Below, one piece after another: positions 24,829-33,408 of a DNA stretch of 64,000 nt. Numbering within the stretch: the first letter of the stretch is position 1; each line of letters starts with the position of its first letter. Under the pieces are notes generated by a model. The model worked only from the letters and a program-made list of their open reading frames with translations. It searched no databases and was not told the origin of the DNA. The position numbers and the translations under genes were made by a program. This DNA is from Maricaulis sp039978735. GTDB lineage: Bacteria; Pseudomonadota; Alphaproteobacteria; Caulobacterales; Maricaulaceae. The DNA lies in contig NZ_JBDWAS010000005.1 in NCBI RefSeq assembly GCF_039978735.1, positions 62,001 through 126,000 of the forward strand. Direction: 5' to 3'.

Positions 24829-27164
24829 CAGCGCACCCAGTCCGGGTGTTGCGTGGAGATCCGGCCGCGCAGGGCGGCCAGGTCCAGCTCATAGGGCGCA
24901 CCGGCCTCGTCCAGGGCTACGGTCGGGTTGACGGCGTTGCGCCGGCCAAAGCCGATGAAGTACCGGCCTTCGCCGGCGGGCAGGAAATAGGCCCCGCGCA
25001 GAGCCTGTGCGGTCAGAGGCTCGCCGACTCCATCACGCGGCCGTGCAGGCAGGGCGGCCAGGTCATCATCGCCCAGCCCGCCCAGCACATCGCCCAGCCG
25101 GTCGGCGCGAAGCCAGTTTGGCGCGATCAGTGGATAATCGCGGCCAAACAAGCCCCGCCCGTCCATTTCGCCCATCCCGCCGAACTGCACCTGGCGGCGT
25201 CCGTCCGACAGGAAGACGGCGCCCAGGGCTTCATTCAGCGCCCGTTCGTACAGGTCGCGGTTGAAATCGTCCCGGGTCAGCCCCTGCCGTGTGGCGCGTG
25301 CGTCATAGATATTCCCCGCCGCCAGCGTCACGGCCGCCGCCGTCTCGGGCAGGCTCTCGCCCATATCGCCGAAAAAGGCCAGCTGGATCTCGGCAAGGGT
25401 ATTTCCGCCCGCCGCGGCGTCATTCGTCCGGGGCAACCGGCTTTCCCATCCGTCCACCTCACGCAGCTGCAGGCCGCGCGCCATGTCCTCGGCTGCAGCT
25501 GTCGCACCGGCCGTCAGCAATCCGCCCAGATGCGCCAGGGACGGCTCGTCCGGCGCGATCTCGCCCAGCGCCTGCGGCGCATCCGGGCCCAGCGCATCGA
25601 CAATGGAGCGCGCCATGGCAAAGCGCTCCACGTCACCCGCGCCCACGGCTTCGGTCAGCTGCCGGCGTTCTGCGCCCGTGAAGTACCGCGGCGAGGCGAG
25701 GCCGTAGTTTGCGGCCACCACGCGCGCGGTTGCCGCGCGTTCGGCCAGGCTTTGCGTCAGGATCTCCATGCTCGGCATACCGGCTTCGTCCAGCATGTTC
25801 AGCGGCGGCACCTCGGCCACGCCGGCCCGCACGGCCGTCGACAGAGGATCGTTCGCCAGGCCGGATTGCAGCTGCGTGCGCACCCGGCCCAGCGTGGCCA
25901 GCTGGCGCGCCTGATAGGGTGTGGCGCTGCCGGCGTCCTGCAGACGCGCGCGTTGTTCGTTCTCCAGCGCTTCCAGCTCGGCGAGCGGCCGCGTCCAGGC
26001 CCAGTCGGCCAGCTGCGCCAGGCCGGACCCCTCGCGTGCTTCGGCGGCCAGATCTGCCGCACCGATCGCTTCGGCCTCGCGGGCGATGCGCTCGAACACG
26101 TCAGCACCCAGCGGCAGACCCTCGCCGGTGACTTCCACAGCATCGCGCAGGGCACGATCCAGCACGCGTTCACGCGCCGCAATCTGCCGGTCAAGCTCGG
26201 CCTGGCCGCGCGCGATCGTGCGCGACATGGCGGCGTCGATCGCGTTGATGTCCTGTCGCGACAAATCGGCGTAAGGCCCGTCTGTCGCTTCGGCATCGGC
26301 CAGAAAGGCGTCGCGGAACTCGCTTTGCGCCGCCACACCGTCGGTGCGGGAAAACGCGCCCAGCACCCGGCCCGATGCGAGGATCCGCCGCGCGCTGCCC
26401 ATCTGCCGGGCGATCTCCTCCGGCGACAGGGCACCGGCGCGCTCGGCGTCCGGCTCAAATTCCCGCTCGCCCAGGGAAAAGGCTTCGCGCGGCCCATAGG
26501 CCAGCAGGGCCTCCTCCATGGCGGCCAGCTCGCCGGACAGGGCCGCATCGGCCGTCTCGTCGAGCCCGGCCTGGCGGGCCATGCGGTCCAGATCGTTCAG
26601 GCGCTGCGTGTTGGCCGTCTCGATGTCAGCCCGCGCGCTGGCTTCGGCGGCCGCCACCGTGGCGCGCGCCGTCTGGCGCTCATAGACCAGCCGGTTGCGG
26701 TCGAACATTTCGCCGAACCGGGCCCGCAGTACGGGCGAACCCTGCAGCGGCGCTGACAGGTCAAGCTGGCTTCGCAGGTTATCGAGCCCGCGGCCCAGCG
26801 CGTCGGGGTCGTGACCGTGCTCGGCATAGACGCCTTCCATCTCGCGCCGCGCATGTGTTTCCAGCTGCGACAGCGCGATATGATTACCGGTCTGGTTGAA
26901 CGCGCGGGCATAGGCCGTGTTGCGCTCGATCTGGCGAAACTCCGGATCCATGCCGGCGACGGCGCCGGCCTCCTGGCCCTCACGCGTCGCGCGTTCGTCG
27001 GCCACCCGGCCGATTGTTGCGGACAGCGATCGCAGGCGATAGCCGATCCGCTCCATGTCGCCGGCCGTGTTCCCGACCGGCGTGCCGATCGCGGGTGACA
27101 TGTCCACGGATACCGGCTCGAAACGCGCCAGCGGCACACCGCCGGGTCTGCGGTTTGCAGTCAT
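24828..27164 (-). CDS. Large helical internal virion protein (A)
   Basis: The 778-residue protein is almost entirely helical and rich in Ala, Arg, Glu and Leu, without signal peptide or clear membrane span. It begins with a Pro-rich arm (RRPGGVPLARFEPVSVDMSPAIG), as often seen in podoviral ejection proteins lying next to the gp14-like gene. Many Arg-Glu heptads suggest a tubular or coiled assembly. Its order (gp14-like, then three large helical proteins, then spike) matches the T7 gp14-gp15-gp16 block. Biochemical activity is not evident. Confidence 0.6.
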   Translation of the reverse strand: MTANRRPGGVPLARFEPVSVDMSPAIGTPVGNTAGDMERIGYRLRSLSATIGRVADERATREGQEAGAVAGMDPEFRQIERNTAYARAFNQTGNHIALSQLETHARREMEGVYAEHGHDPDALGRGLDNLRSQLDLSAPLQGSPVLRARFGEMFDRNRLVYERQTARATVAAAEASARADIETANTQRLNDLDRMARQAGLDETADAALSGELAAMEEALLAYGPREAFSLGEREFEPDAERAGALSPEEIARQMGSARRILASGRVLGAFSRTDGVAAQSEFRDAFLADAEATDGPYADLSRQDINAIDAAMSRTIARGQAELDRQIAARERVLDRALRDAVEVTGEGLPLGADVFERIAREAEAIGAADLAAEAREGSGLAQLADWAWTRPLAELEALENEQRARLQDAGSATPYQARQLATLGRVRTQLQSGLANDPLSTAVRAGVAEVPPLNMLDEAGMPSMEILTQSLAERAATARVVAANYGLASPRYFTGAERRQLTEAVGAGDVERFAMARSIVDALGPDAPQALGEIAPDEPSLAHLGGLLTAGATAAAEDMARGLQLREVDGWESRLPRTNDAAAGGNTLAEIQLAFFGDMGESLPETAAAVTLAAGNIYDARATRQGLTRDDFNRDLYERALNEALGAVFLSDGRRQVQFGGMGEMDGRGLFGRDYPLIAPNWLRADRLGDVLGGLGDDDLAALPARPRDGVGEPLTAQALRGAYFLPAGEGRYFIGFGRRNAVNPTVALDEAGAPYELDLAALRGRISTQHPDWVR

Positions 27165-27167
27165 CGA

Positions 27168-27683
27168 TCAGCCTTTCATTCCGCTTTCCGCGGCCGACAG
27201 AACACCATCGATCAGGCCCGCGCCGAACGTCTCCGCCGCGCGCCGCGCCAGGGCGGCCGACGCATAGCGGCGCTGCGCGGCACGGCGGGCGCCGGAATTG
27301 CGGGTTTTCGTCAGCGCGTCCTGCGCCATCCGGCGGTTCTCGCGGTCCATCTGGTCGACCGTCGCGGATCCCAGATCCACACCGGATGCGGCGAAGGCGG
27401 CGCGCAGCCGGCCGGACACTTCCATCTGGCGCTGCAGGATCGCATTCGAGCGCTGCAGCGCGGCCGTCTCTTCCGCTTCGGCCATGATGAGCTGGTCGCC
27501 AGCCTGCCGCTCCAGATCTCCGGCCCGCACACCAGCCCCGGCGATCGAGAAGATTGCCGAGGACGTGGAGGCAAAGCGCTGCATCTCGTACAGCCTGGAC
27601 GTGGAGGCAGACGGCATTTCCTCTTCGGCAGGGTCCCGCCCGAACTGCGACTGGTATATGTCCTGAAACAGGTTAGCCAACAT
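27168..27683 (-). CDS. T7 gp14-like virion core protein
   Basis: The 171-residue protein has a short membrane-like helix (SSAIFSIAGAGVRAG) followed by a helical region with AGDQLIMAEAEETAALQRSNAILQRQ and then RLRAAFAASGVDLGSATVDQMDRE. The FAASGVDLGS block is the hallmark of the T7 gp14-type internal core family. Gp14 forms the outer-membrane pore of the ejectosome in T7. It overlaps the nozzle gene by 11 bp in a different frame. Confidence 0.75.
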   Translation of the reverse strand: MLANLFQDIYQSQFGRDPAEEEMPSASTSRLYEMQRFASTSSAIFSIAGAGVRAGDLERQAGDQLIMAEAEETAALQRSNAILQRQMEVSGRLRAAFAASGVDLGSATVDQMDRENRRMAQDALTKTRNSGARRAAQRRYASAALARRAAETFGAGLIDGVLSAAESGMKG

Positions 27684-30174
27684 GGGGAAGCCTCACCTCC
27701 GCTTTGATGCTGCGCACGCGCAGCGGGGCCCGGAATGCCTGCCCGATGGAAATCGTGTTGCCGCGCCGAGTGCCCAGAAGTCCGTCCACCTCGACCTCGC
27801 CGGTAAACAGGGTGTTGGTGACGCTCTCGAACGCACCGGTGCCCATGGTGCGCAGATCGGCGCGCCGCGCCGGCCGGCCATTGGCCGTAACCGTGATGGA
27901 CCCGGTATCGATCAGTGACAGCCAGACCGAATAGACGGTCGACAACTGCCCCACGATCCAGCCATAGCGCTGGTCGCGTGGCGGCAGCAGCTCCACGGAA
28001 ACCTCGAAGGGCAGGCCGGCCTGAACAGTCGAGGCAGCGCCGGCGGGCTCGGGAAAGCTCACCGCGCCGTCCTCGACCGTTGCGGATCCCCACGGACGGC
28101 CATCCAGCCACAACTCGACCGTCTTGCCCTCCAGGTGATCCAGCCCCGCCATCGATGTCGCGGCGGGATCCAGAGCGCGGATCACGGCCGCGTCATACAG
28201 GCTCGTTTCGTCATAGGCTTCCAGGCGCCGCGTGGTCACGCCGCCGGCCGTGCGTTCGATCACGGCGTAAACCTCGTCTGCACCTTCGGTTCCGAAGGAC
28301 ATGAATTTCCCGTCCGTGTCCCAGTTGTGCCAGGCCAGAAACTCCTCATCGGCCATCAGGGCGCACACCCCGGCCGATCCGTCCGAATTCGCCAGAAACA
28401 CCAGCTCGGCGCCCCGGGCCGAGGCGCCGCGCCGCACGGTCCAGTCCCCGGGATCCTTCACAAGGTGCGGCGCCAGTCGCGACAGGCTGGGCGCAACAAA
28501 GCTCTGCAGACCCTCGGCATAGGAGAAGGCCCGCACGGCCCCACCATCGGCCTGCACGAACAGCGTCTGGTCATCGGCCTCCAGAACATCGAGGCCGATT
28601 TTCACGCCGCGGCGGGTGCCCTTGGCAAAGCTGATGGGTTCACCCTTCACGATCACGCGGTCCGTGACCCAGAATTCGGCGTCGTCTGTGAAGATGCCGA
28701 GCGAGCGTCCGGGATAGATATGGCGGATACGCTTGATCTGGTCGTCATCGATCGCCAGCGACAGCGCACCGTCCCCGGTCAGCTCGATGTCGAAGTTGAA
28801 ATAATCGCCCAGCACTGAAAACAGAACCGTGGCCGGCCGTGACCGCATCCCGCCCATAAGCAACCGGCTTTGATAAAAGGTCCCGCAGGAGGGATATCCG
28901 CGCGCCGCGGAAAAGATGTCCTCGCCGCCCTTCTCGCCTTCCTGCACGCGCGATACCTGCAGGATCTCGTCACCGTCGCCCGGGCCCAGGAATTGATATC
29001 CCAGTACGGGGTGCTCCTGTTGCGCCAGATCGCCGACGAACTCGACCGTGAACGTGTTGTTGTCGGTCTTCGTGACCGTCACATTGCCCGCGCCGATATC
29101 CTCGATCGCTGCAAGGGCCGTCGCGATATTGTTGGCCGTGTCGGCATCATTGCCGGCATAGGTGATGCCGGGCGACACCTTGCCGGCATAGGACAGCGTG
29201 AACCGGTCCGACCCGTCCGTCATGTTCAGGGTCAGAACCTCCTGTTTTTCGTTCTTGCCGTTCGTGTAGGACGTGCCGTCGAACTGTTCGCGCGGGACGT
29301 TCTCGAACGCCTGTTCGCGCGCATCCCAGTTTCCCGCGTCGGAATAGCGAAAAACCCGCCAGGGCGCATAGTCGGAATGGAACTGCAACAGCGTGTCCAG
29401 AGACTGGGCCCGGTTGACGATCGCAATGTCCGCGTGACGGTGCGGCGCGGGGATCGAGGCACGGCGTTCGCGCGCGTCATACACCTCGATATTCCGGTCC
29501 GTGTGAACCATCAGATACGTCGCCGTGGTGTCGTAGGCGAAACCGAACGCCTTCACGTTCGACAGCTCGTCCGTCTCGCGCCAGAAACGCAGCTCGGCCG
29601 CGGCGAATTCGCGGCCCTCGATCGCGACCGTTCCGAACACGCGCCAATAGCGCGCCGTGATCGACTGGCGCGGGCCCAGACCGGCCCGGCGCGATTGTTT
29701 GCCATCCGCGTCGAACGTATTGCCGAAGGCCGTCCATGTGCTGGCGTCGTGCGAATATTCCACCCGCCAGGCATCGGCCGCAGCCGCGCCTTCCACCTCG
29801 AAATCGATCGCATCCACCAGATGCACCTCGACCGGCGCCCCGAAATCCACGCGCACGATATAGCCGCCGCCGTTGGGCACAACGGGATCCGTGACGATAA
29901 TGATGGGTTCGCCGTTCGGATCTTCGATGATCTCGACAGACCCGGAGGGCGTCGTGACGGATCCCGGCGGGATATCGATCGCCTCCAGCTGGCCGCGCAC
30001 ATAGTCGACATGCACAAGCCCGCCGCGATCGCGGAAACCGCCGGTCGGCAGGCACAGCACATTGCGCGCCGACTTCAGCCCCTTGTCGTAAAAGCTCAGA
30101 TCCTCACGGGCCGCCAGACCGGCATCCAGCTCGCCGGCCGACAGGTTCGGCCACGATTTGCCGAATGACACCAT
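27673..30174 (-). CDS. Tail tubular/nozzle protein (T7 gp12-type) with discoidin-like insert
   Basis: The 833-residue protein begins MVSFGKSWPNLSAGELDAGL and continues LKSARNVLCLPTGGFRDRGGLV, matching the nozzle-family start (LSPEL.GR.D...Y..GL...RN....GG...RPG). About residues 105-195 form a discoidin/F5-8C-like module (VRVDFGAPVEVHLVDAIDFEVEG, YWRVFGTVAIEGREFAAAELRFWRE). The central and C-terminal parts contain propeller-like strands (RGYPSCGTFYQSRLLMGG). It forms the end of the short tail through which DNA leaves. It lies directly after the adaptor gene, as in T7. Confidence 0.8.
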   Translation of the reverse strand: MVSFGKSWPNLSAGELDAGLAAREDLSFYDKGLKSARNVLCLPTGGFRDRGGLVHVDYVRGQLEAIDIPPGSVTTPSGSVEIIEDPNGEPIIIVTDPVVPNGGGYIVRVDFGAPVEVHLVDAIDFEVEGAAAADAWRVEYSHDASTWTAFGNTFDADGKQSRRAGLGPRQSITARYWRVFGTVAIEGREFAAAELRFWRETDELSNVKAFGFAYDTTATYLMVHTDRNIEVYDARERRASIPAPHRHADIAIVNRAQSLDTLLQFHSDYAPWRVFRYSDAGNWDAREQAFENVPREQFDGTSYTNGKNEKQEVLTLNMTDGSDRFTLSYAGKVSPGITYAGNDADTANNIATALAAIEDIGAGNVTVTKTDNNTFTVEFVGDLAQQEHPVLGYQFLGPGDGDEILQVSRVQEGEKGGEDIFSAARGYPSCGTFYQSRLLMGGMRSRPATVLFSVLGDYFNFDIELTGDGALSLAIDDDQIKRIRHIYPGRSLGIFTDDAEFWVTDRVIVKGEPISFAKGTRRGVKIGLDVLEADDQTLFVQADGGAVRAFSYAEGLQSFVAPSLSRLAPHLVKDPGDWTVRRGASARGAELVFLANSDGSAGVCALMADEEFLAWHNWDTDGKFMSFGTEGADEVYAVIERTAGGVTTRRLEAYDETSLYDAAVIRALDPAATSMAGLDHLEGKTVELWLDGRPWGSATVEDGAVSFPEPAGAASTVQAGLPFEVSVELLPPRDQRYGWIVGQLSTVYSVWLSLIDTGSITVTANGRPARRADLRTMGTGAFESVTNTLFTGEVEVDGLLGTRRGNTISIGQAFRAPLRVRSIKAEVRLPHVG

Positions 30175-30177
30175 GGA

Positions 30178-30813
30178 TCAGTCCCCGCCCAGTCGCGCGC
30201 GAACCAGCGGGCCTCCATCCGGCAGGGCCTGCACCGGGGGAAGGGTCATCGCCTCGCGCTGGACGGCCAGCGCCAGCTTGCCGCCGAACGCGTTGGCGTC
30301 GAGCGAGCCATAGGCCTCGATCTTCAGCGTCTGATACCGCGAGCGATCCTGGTTGATGTCCAGGGCCAGCACGGCGGCCAGATCCGTCATCACAAAGTCC
30401 CGGAAGATCGGCGACCATTTCCCCGGCGAGGTCGGGCGCCGCTGATAGAGCGCGAAGGCGATCGGCTCGTCGCACCACAGCTCATCCTCGAAGATCTCGA
30501 AATTCTGCGTGCCCGCGGTCTTGTCCTGGTCGAAAAAGATCGCATAGGGCTCGCCCAGCCGGTCGCCGGGCAGCGTATAGCGGTACGCCCAGCGCGAAGG
30601 CGGCGGACTGGCCAGCTGCGACAGCTTGCGCGTCACCGTGTTGAAGCGCCATGTCGTCAGCGTCAGGGCCGCATCGGTCAGCGGCCAGTAGGCAGCGGCG
30701 ACCTTCTCCTGAAGATCGCCGCCGTCGAACTTTTCGATGCCGCCCGCCACGCCGGCGCGCCATAGCGCTTGCGAGGCCAGCTGGATATCTGTCAGAACCG
30801 TGGCGGCATCCAT
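30178..30813 (-). CDS. Head-tail adaptor (T7 gp11 tail tubular protein A type)
   Basis: The 211-residue protein has the usual adaptor pattern: N-terminal helix (VLTDIQLASQALWRAGVA), then VAAAYWPLTDAALTLTTWRFNTV, the YTLPGD turn, and the C-terminal helices FRDFVMTDLAAVLALDINQD. In T7-like phages this ring sits between portal and nozzle, and its gene precedes the nozzle gene as here. ATG 30813 has GGAG upstream at good spacing; a GTG nine bases earlier is the alternative. Confidence 0.8.
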   Translation of the reverse strand: MDAATVLTDIQLASQALWRAGVAGGIEKFDGGDLQEKVAAAYWPLTDAALTLTTWRFNTVTRKLSQLASPPPSRWAYRYTLPGDRLGEPYAIFFDQDKTAGTQNFEIFEDELWCDEPIAFALYQRRPTSPGKWSPIFRDFVMTDLAAVLALDINQDRSRYQTLKIEAYGSLDANAFGGKLALAVQREAMTLPPVQALPDGGPLVRARLGGD

Positions 30814-30828
30814 CGCGCCCACTCCGGA

Positions 30829-31104
30829 TTAGGGGGTCTCGTAAAGCGGCGTCAGGGCGATATCGCCGGTCGTCACGACGACGACATAGATGCGAACACC
30901 CGGTGTGCCGTCACAGTCATACGAGACGGTGATGACATCGCCCGTGGCCATGCGGTCGGCGAGGGCGTCGAAATAGCCGTCCGTCTCCACCTGGGCGCGG
31001 GTGTCATTCGTGACGTAGCCCCACTGGTGCTTCACCGATCCCTTGCCGGTACCGATCGCGCCCAGCTCGCGGATGACGTTCAGGCCGTCCTTGTCCAGTG
31101 CCAT
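30829..31104 (-). CDS. Small virion protein downstream of capsid gene
   Basis: The 91-residue protein is beta-rich (KDGLNVIRELGAIGTGKGSVKHQWGYVTND, then ADRMATGDVITVSYDCDGTPGVRIYVVVVTTG). It sits between the major capsid and the adaptor genes. Similar short proteins starting MALxKDGxNxIRE are found at this place in other podoviruses; capsid decoration or a head-completion role is a reasonable guess, not shown. A GAAGGATTGAAATC leader with a weak site precedes ATG 31104. Confidence 0.6.
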   Translation of the reverse strand: MALDKDGLNVIRELGAIGTGKGSVKHQWGYVTNDTRAQVETDGYFDALADRMATGDVITVSYDCDGTPGVRIYVVVVTTGDIALTPLYETP

Positions 31105-31130
31105 GATTTCAATCCTTCTCTTGGCAAAAC

Positions 31131-31160
31131 AATCGAAGGGGCGGGCCCGCAGGCCCGCCC
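31131..31160 (-). terminator. Hairpin after the capsid gene, partial terminator
   Basis: A 9-bp perfect GC stem (31139-31147 with 31152-31160) directly follows the capsid stop on the minus strand and is followed by CTTCGATTGTTTT. Such hairpins after capsid genes often reduce transcription of the genes behind, giving capsid excess. Confidence 0.65.
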
Positions 31161-31171
31161 GATCAGTCCGG

Positions 31172-32041
31172 TCAGGTGGCCGGCGTGTTGTTCACCCCGT
31201 AGAACGGGGCGTTCGGGTTGTAGCGAAGCTGGATCGCACAGGGCTCCACATGGCGTTTGGCGCCGGCCCGAAGGCGCTGGGTGACAAGCCAGGCCTGCTT
31301 CTTGCCATCCCACCAGATGTCCGGCTTGCCCGAACGCTGGCCGACCGCGGCGATTGCGGGGCCATAGTAGAGCAGACCGTTTTCCTGGTCGGTGTCCGGC
31401 GAGACGAGGCCGGTGTGGCGCATCCAGGTGACACCGTTCCAGCTGCGCACATACGCCTTGTTGAGATACGGCAGCGCATCGCCGACATACTCGCCGCTGG
31501 CGAACTGCTTGTAGGTCAGCATCTGGTTCCACGCATTCGGACCCAGCAGGCCGTACCAGCCGCCCTCATCGTCCGGCCACTCGTAAAGAGCAGCGTTGGT
31601 CGTGGCCTGCAGGGCCAGATCGACCGACATGCCTTCCGACCAGTCGCCGACATACTGGTCCGTGCCGTTAATCTCCTCGACCACGTAGTCGTCCAGCGCC
31701 CGCGCAATGGCAAAAGCGCCCTGGTCGGCAACCACATCACGGTCGTCGGCCAGCATCTTGTCGAGATCCTCATCATCGATGTAGTCCGACGCGAAATCGT
31801 CTTCGGTGGTCAGCTTGATCTTGGACCGGCCGGCATTCATGGGCGGGATGTCGGCGTGGCGGGACGGACGCTTGGTCGTGCGGCCCTTCCCGGCGACATA
31901 CATGGTAAGGCTTTCGGCGCCGATGACGCCTTCCGTGCGATTGCGCACGGTCGCGAAAACCTTGGACTTTTTGCGCTGGAACGTGTGTTCCACGCGCGCT
32001 TCGTATTTCTCGGTGAACAGTACGGGTGCCTGATGGGACAT
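31172..32041 (-). CDS. Major capsid protein
   Basis: The 289-residue protein has HK97-like capsid features of the podoviral Phage_capsid_2 type. These are an N-terminal arm (FTEKYEARVEHTFQRKKSKV), a strand pair with AGKGRTTKRPSRHADIPPMN, a long spine-like helix around LDKMLADDRDVVADQGAFAIARALDDYVVEEI, and A-domain strands ending WWDGKKQAWLVTQRLRAGAKRHVEP. No propeptide is evident. It is preceded by the scaffold gene, the standard order. An AGGAG site lies 9 bp before ATG 32041. Confidence 0.85.
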   Translation of the reverse strand: MSHQAPVLFTEKYEARVEHTFQRKKSKVFATVRNRTEGVIGAESLTMYVAGKGRTTKRPSRHADIPPMNAGRSKIKLTTEDDFASDYIDDEDLDKMLADDRDVVADQGAFAIARALDDYVVEEINGTDQYVGDWSEGMSVDLALQATTNAALYEWPDDEGGWYGLLGPNAWNQMLTYKQFASGEYVGDALPYLNKAYVRSWNGVTWMRHTGLVSPDTDQENGLLYYGPAIAAVGQRSGKPDIWWDGKKQAWLVTQRLRAGAKRHVEPCAIQLRYNPNAPFYGVNNTPAT

Positions 32042-32128
32042 CTCGGGGCTCCTGCGATCGATTGAAGGAAGTCCCTCGATCGCGAGAGGGCCGCGGGCTG
32101 CAGGCGGGCCGGATATCCGGGAAGGCCG

Positions 32129-32170
32129 CCTCGCTGCGGGTCGCTCCTGACGGGACGAAACGCAGCGAGG
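32129..32170 (-). other. Stem-loop in the capsid mRNA leader
   Basis: Perfect 10-bp arms CCTCGCTGCG (32129-32138) and CGCAGCGAGG (32161-32170) enclose a 22-nt loop within the 163-bp gap between scaffold and capsid genes. It may be an RNA-processing or attenuation element; there is no U-tract. Just downstream (32041-32090) a smaller CGATCG pair is also present. Confidence 0.45.
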
Positions 32171-32190
32171 CTATGGCTGGCGCAAAAGCG

Positions 32191-32203
32191 GGGGGGCTAA
32201 AGC
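32191..32203 (-). repeat. Copy 2 of the GCTTTAGCCCCCC post-stop motif
   Basis: Identical to 20656-20668 and placed one base after the TAG stop of the scaffold gene, at the start of the capsid leader. See findings. Confidence 0.6.
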
Positions 32204-32204
32204 C

Positions 32205-33044
32205 CTACTGGTCCTTGAAGACTTTTGCGGCGCGTTCATCGACCTCTTTGGCAAATGCCGGGTCGAACTTGGCACTGCCGCGCTGATAGCGATCGTCCCG
32301 CATGTCGCGGCGCACCGCTTCCACTGTCATCTTGCTAGCGGCCGAGGCTGCGTCGCCATCCAGCTGCACGCCCTTCTCACCGGCCAGGCCGAACACGGCT
32401 TCGAACAGCCCCATCCCGTCAGCCGTCGCCTGGAAGGCCTTTGCAAGCTCGCGTTGTTCGGCCGTCAGCTTGCCCTGCGAAACGAGCCCTTCGAACCGTT
32501 GGTCCAGCGATCGCATCCGCCGCTCGTAAGCGTCCTTCCCGCCGGCCTTCTCGAACTCGGCGTCCTGGTCGAATGGCGCTTCCAGAATGCCTTGCTCGGC
32601 CGCGGCCTCCAGGACGCCGGTGACGAAGCCGTTATAGGCATCCGGTGTGATGCCGGCGGCCAGGGCCCTGTCGCGGATGATGCCCAGCATCGGATCGTCC
32701 TTCGGCGCCGGATTGCCGTGCTTGGCAATGAAATCGTCCGAGAATTTCAGATCGGGATATTCGTCCGCCGTCTTGGGGGCACCCGGCTTCTGCGCCAGCT
32801 TCTCGCGCAGGCCCTCGGCGCGCTCGTTCGCCTTGGTCAGGCCTTCCAGCAGCTTGTCGATCGTCTCCTGGTCATTGGCCCCGGCCAGCTCGTCGGCCAG
32901 TCCTTCCGGCCGGTAGCCTTGCGGCTGGCCGTCGCCCTCGCCGCCTTCACCTTCGCCGCCCTCGCCAGCGGCGCCATCACCGCCCGCCGGCGGCGTCTCG
33001 TCTGCCGGCGTGTCACCCGGCGTTTCTTCATTTTCTTCACTCAT
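32205..33044 (-). CDS. Capsid scaffolding protein
   Basis: The 279-residue protein has an acidic, low-complexity N-terminus (Glu/Gly/Pro/Asp), a helical middle and a basic C-terminal end (RRDMRDDRYQRGSAKFDPAFAKEVDERAAKVFKDQ), the charge layout of scaffolding proteins that bind coat through a basic C-terminal helix. It lies immediately before the capsid gene. ATG 33044 is preferred because AGGAG lies 7 bp upstream; an in-frame start six codons earlier is possible. It overlaps the Bbp19-like gene by 8 bp. Confidence 0.8.
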   Translation of the reverse strand: MSEENEETPGDTPADETPPAGGDGAAGEGGEGEGGEGDGQPQGYRPEGLADELAGANDQETIDKLLEGLTKANERAEGLREKLAQKPGAPKTADEYPDLKFSDDFIAKHGNPAPKDDPMLGIIRDRALAAGITPDAYNGFVTGVLEAAAEQGILEAPFDQDAEFEKAGGKDAYERRMRSLDQRFEGLVSQGKLTAEQRELAKAFQATADGMGLFEAVFGLAGEKGVQLDGDAASAASKMTVEAVRRDMRDDRYQRGSAKFDPAFAKEVDERAAKVFKDQ

Positions 33045-33402
33045 GGGCAGGCTCCTCTTCAAGATCGATTTCGTGCGCCCGGCTCAGCATCTTGTGCAGC
33101 AGGACAACCATGGAATTCTGACCCTCCCGGAAGGGGCCGTAGGTCAGCATCTGGTCGCGGCCGAAAACGTCGCCCGGCCAGGTGGCGCTCAGCAGGAATT
33201 CCTGGATCAGCCAGTGCAGCAGCTTTTCGCCGGCCGGCGAGGCAAACACCTCGCGGGCGCACTCGGCGACGCGGTCGTAATCGCCGCGATCGATACGGGC
33301 ACCCAGCTTGTCCTTGATGTCGAAGATCTTGTCCCAGCCGCCCCCGCCATCGATCAGCTGGGCGACGATATCGGCCGGGCCGGCCATTGTGTGTTCGGGC
33401 AT
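33037..33402 (-). CDS. Bbp19-like phage protein
   Basis: The 121-residue protein contains CAREVFASPAGEKLLHWLIQEF...FGRDQMLTYGPFREGQNSMVVLLHKM, the recognisable F..F.s..G..vL..L......f........REG.R...l.i...l pattern of the Bbp19-type phage domain found between portal and scaffold genes in many podoviruses. Its role in head assembly is not established. It overlaps the scaffold gene. Confidence 0.7.
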   Translation of the reverse strand: MPEHTMAGPADIVAQLIDGGGGWDKIFDIKDKLGARIDRGDYDRVAECAREVFASPAGEKLLHWLIQEFLLSATWPGDVFGRDQMLTYGPFREGQNSMVVLLHKMLSRAHEIDLEEEPAHE

Positions 33403-33408
33403 GGTTTC

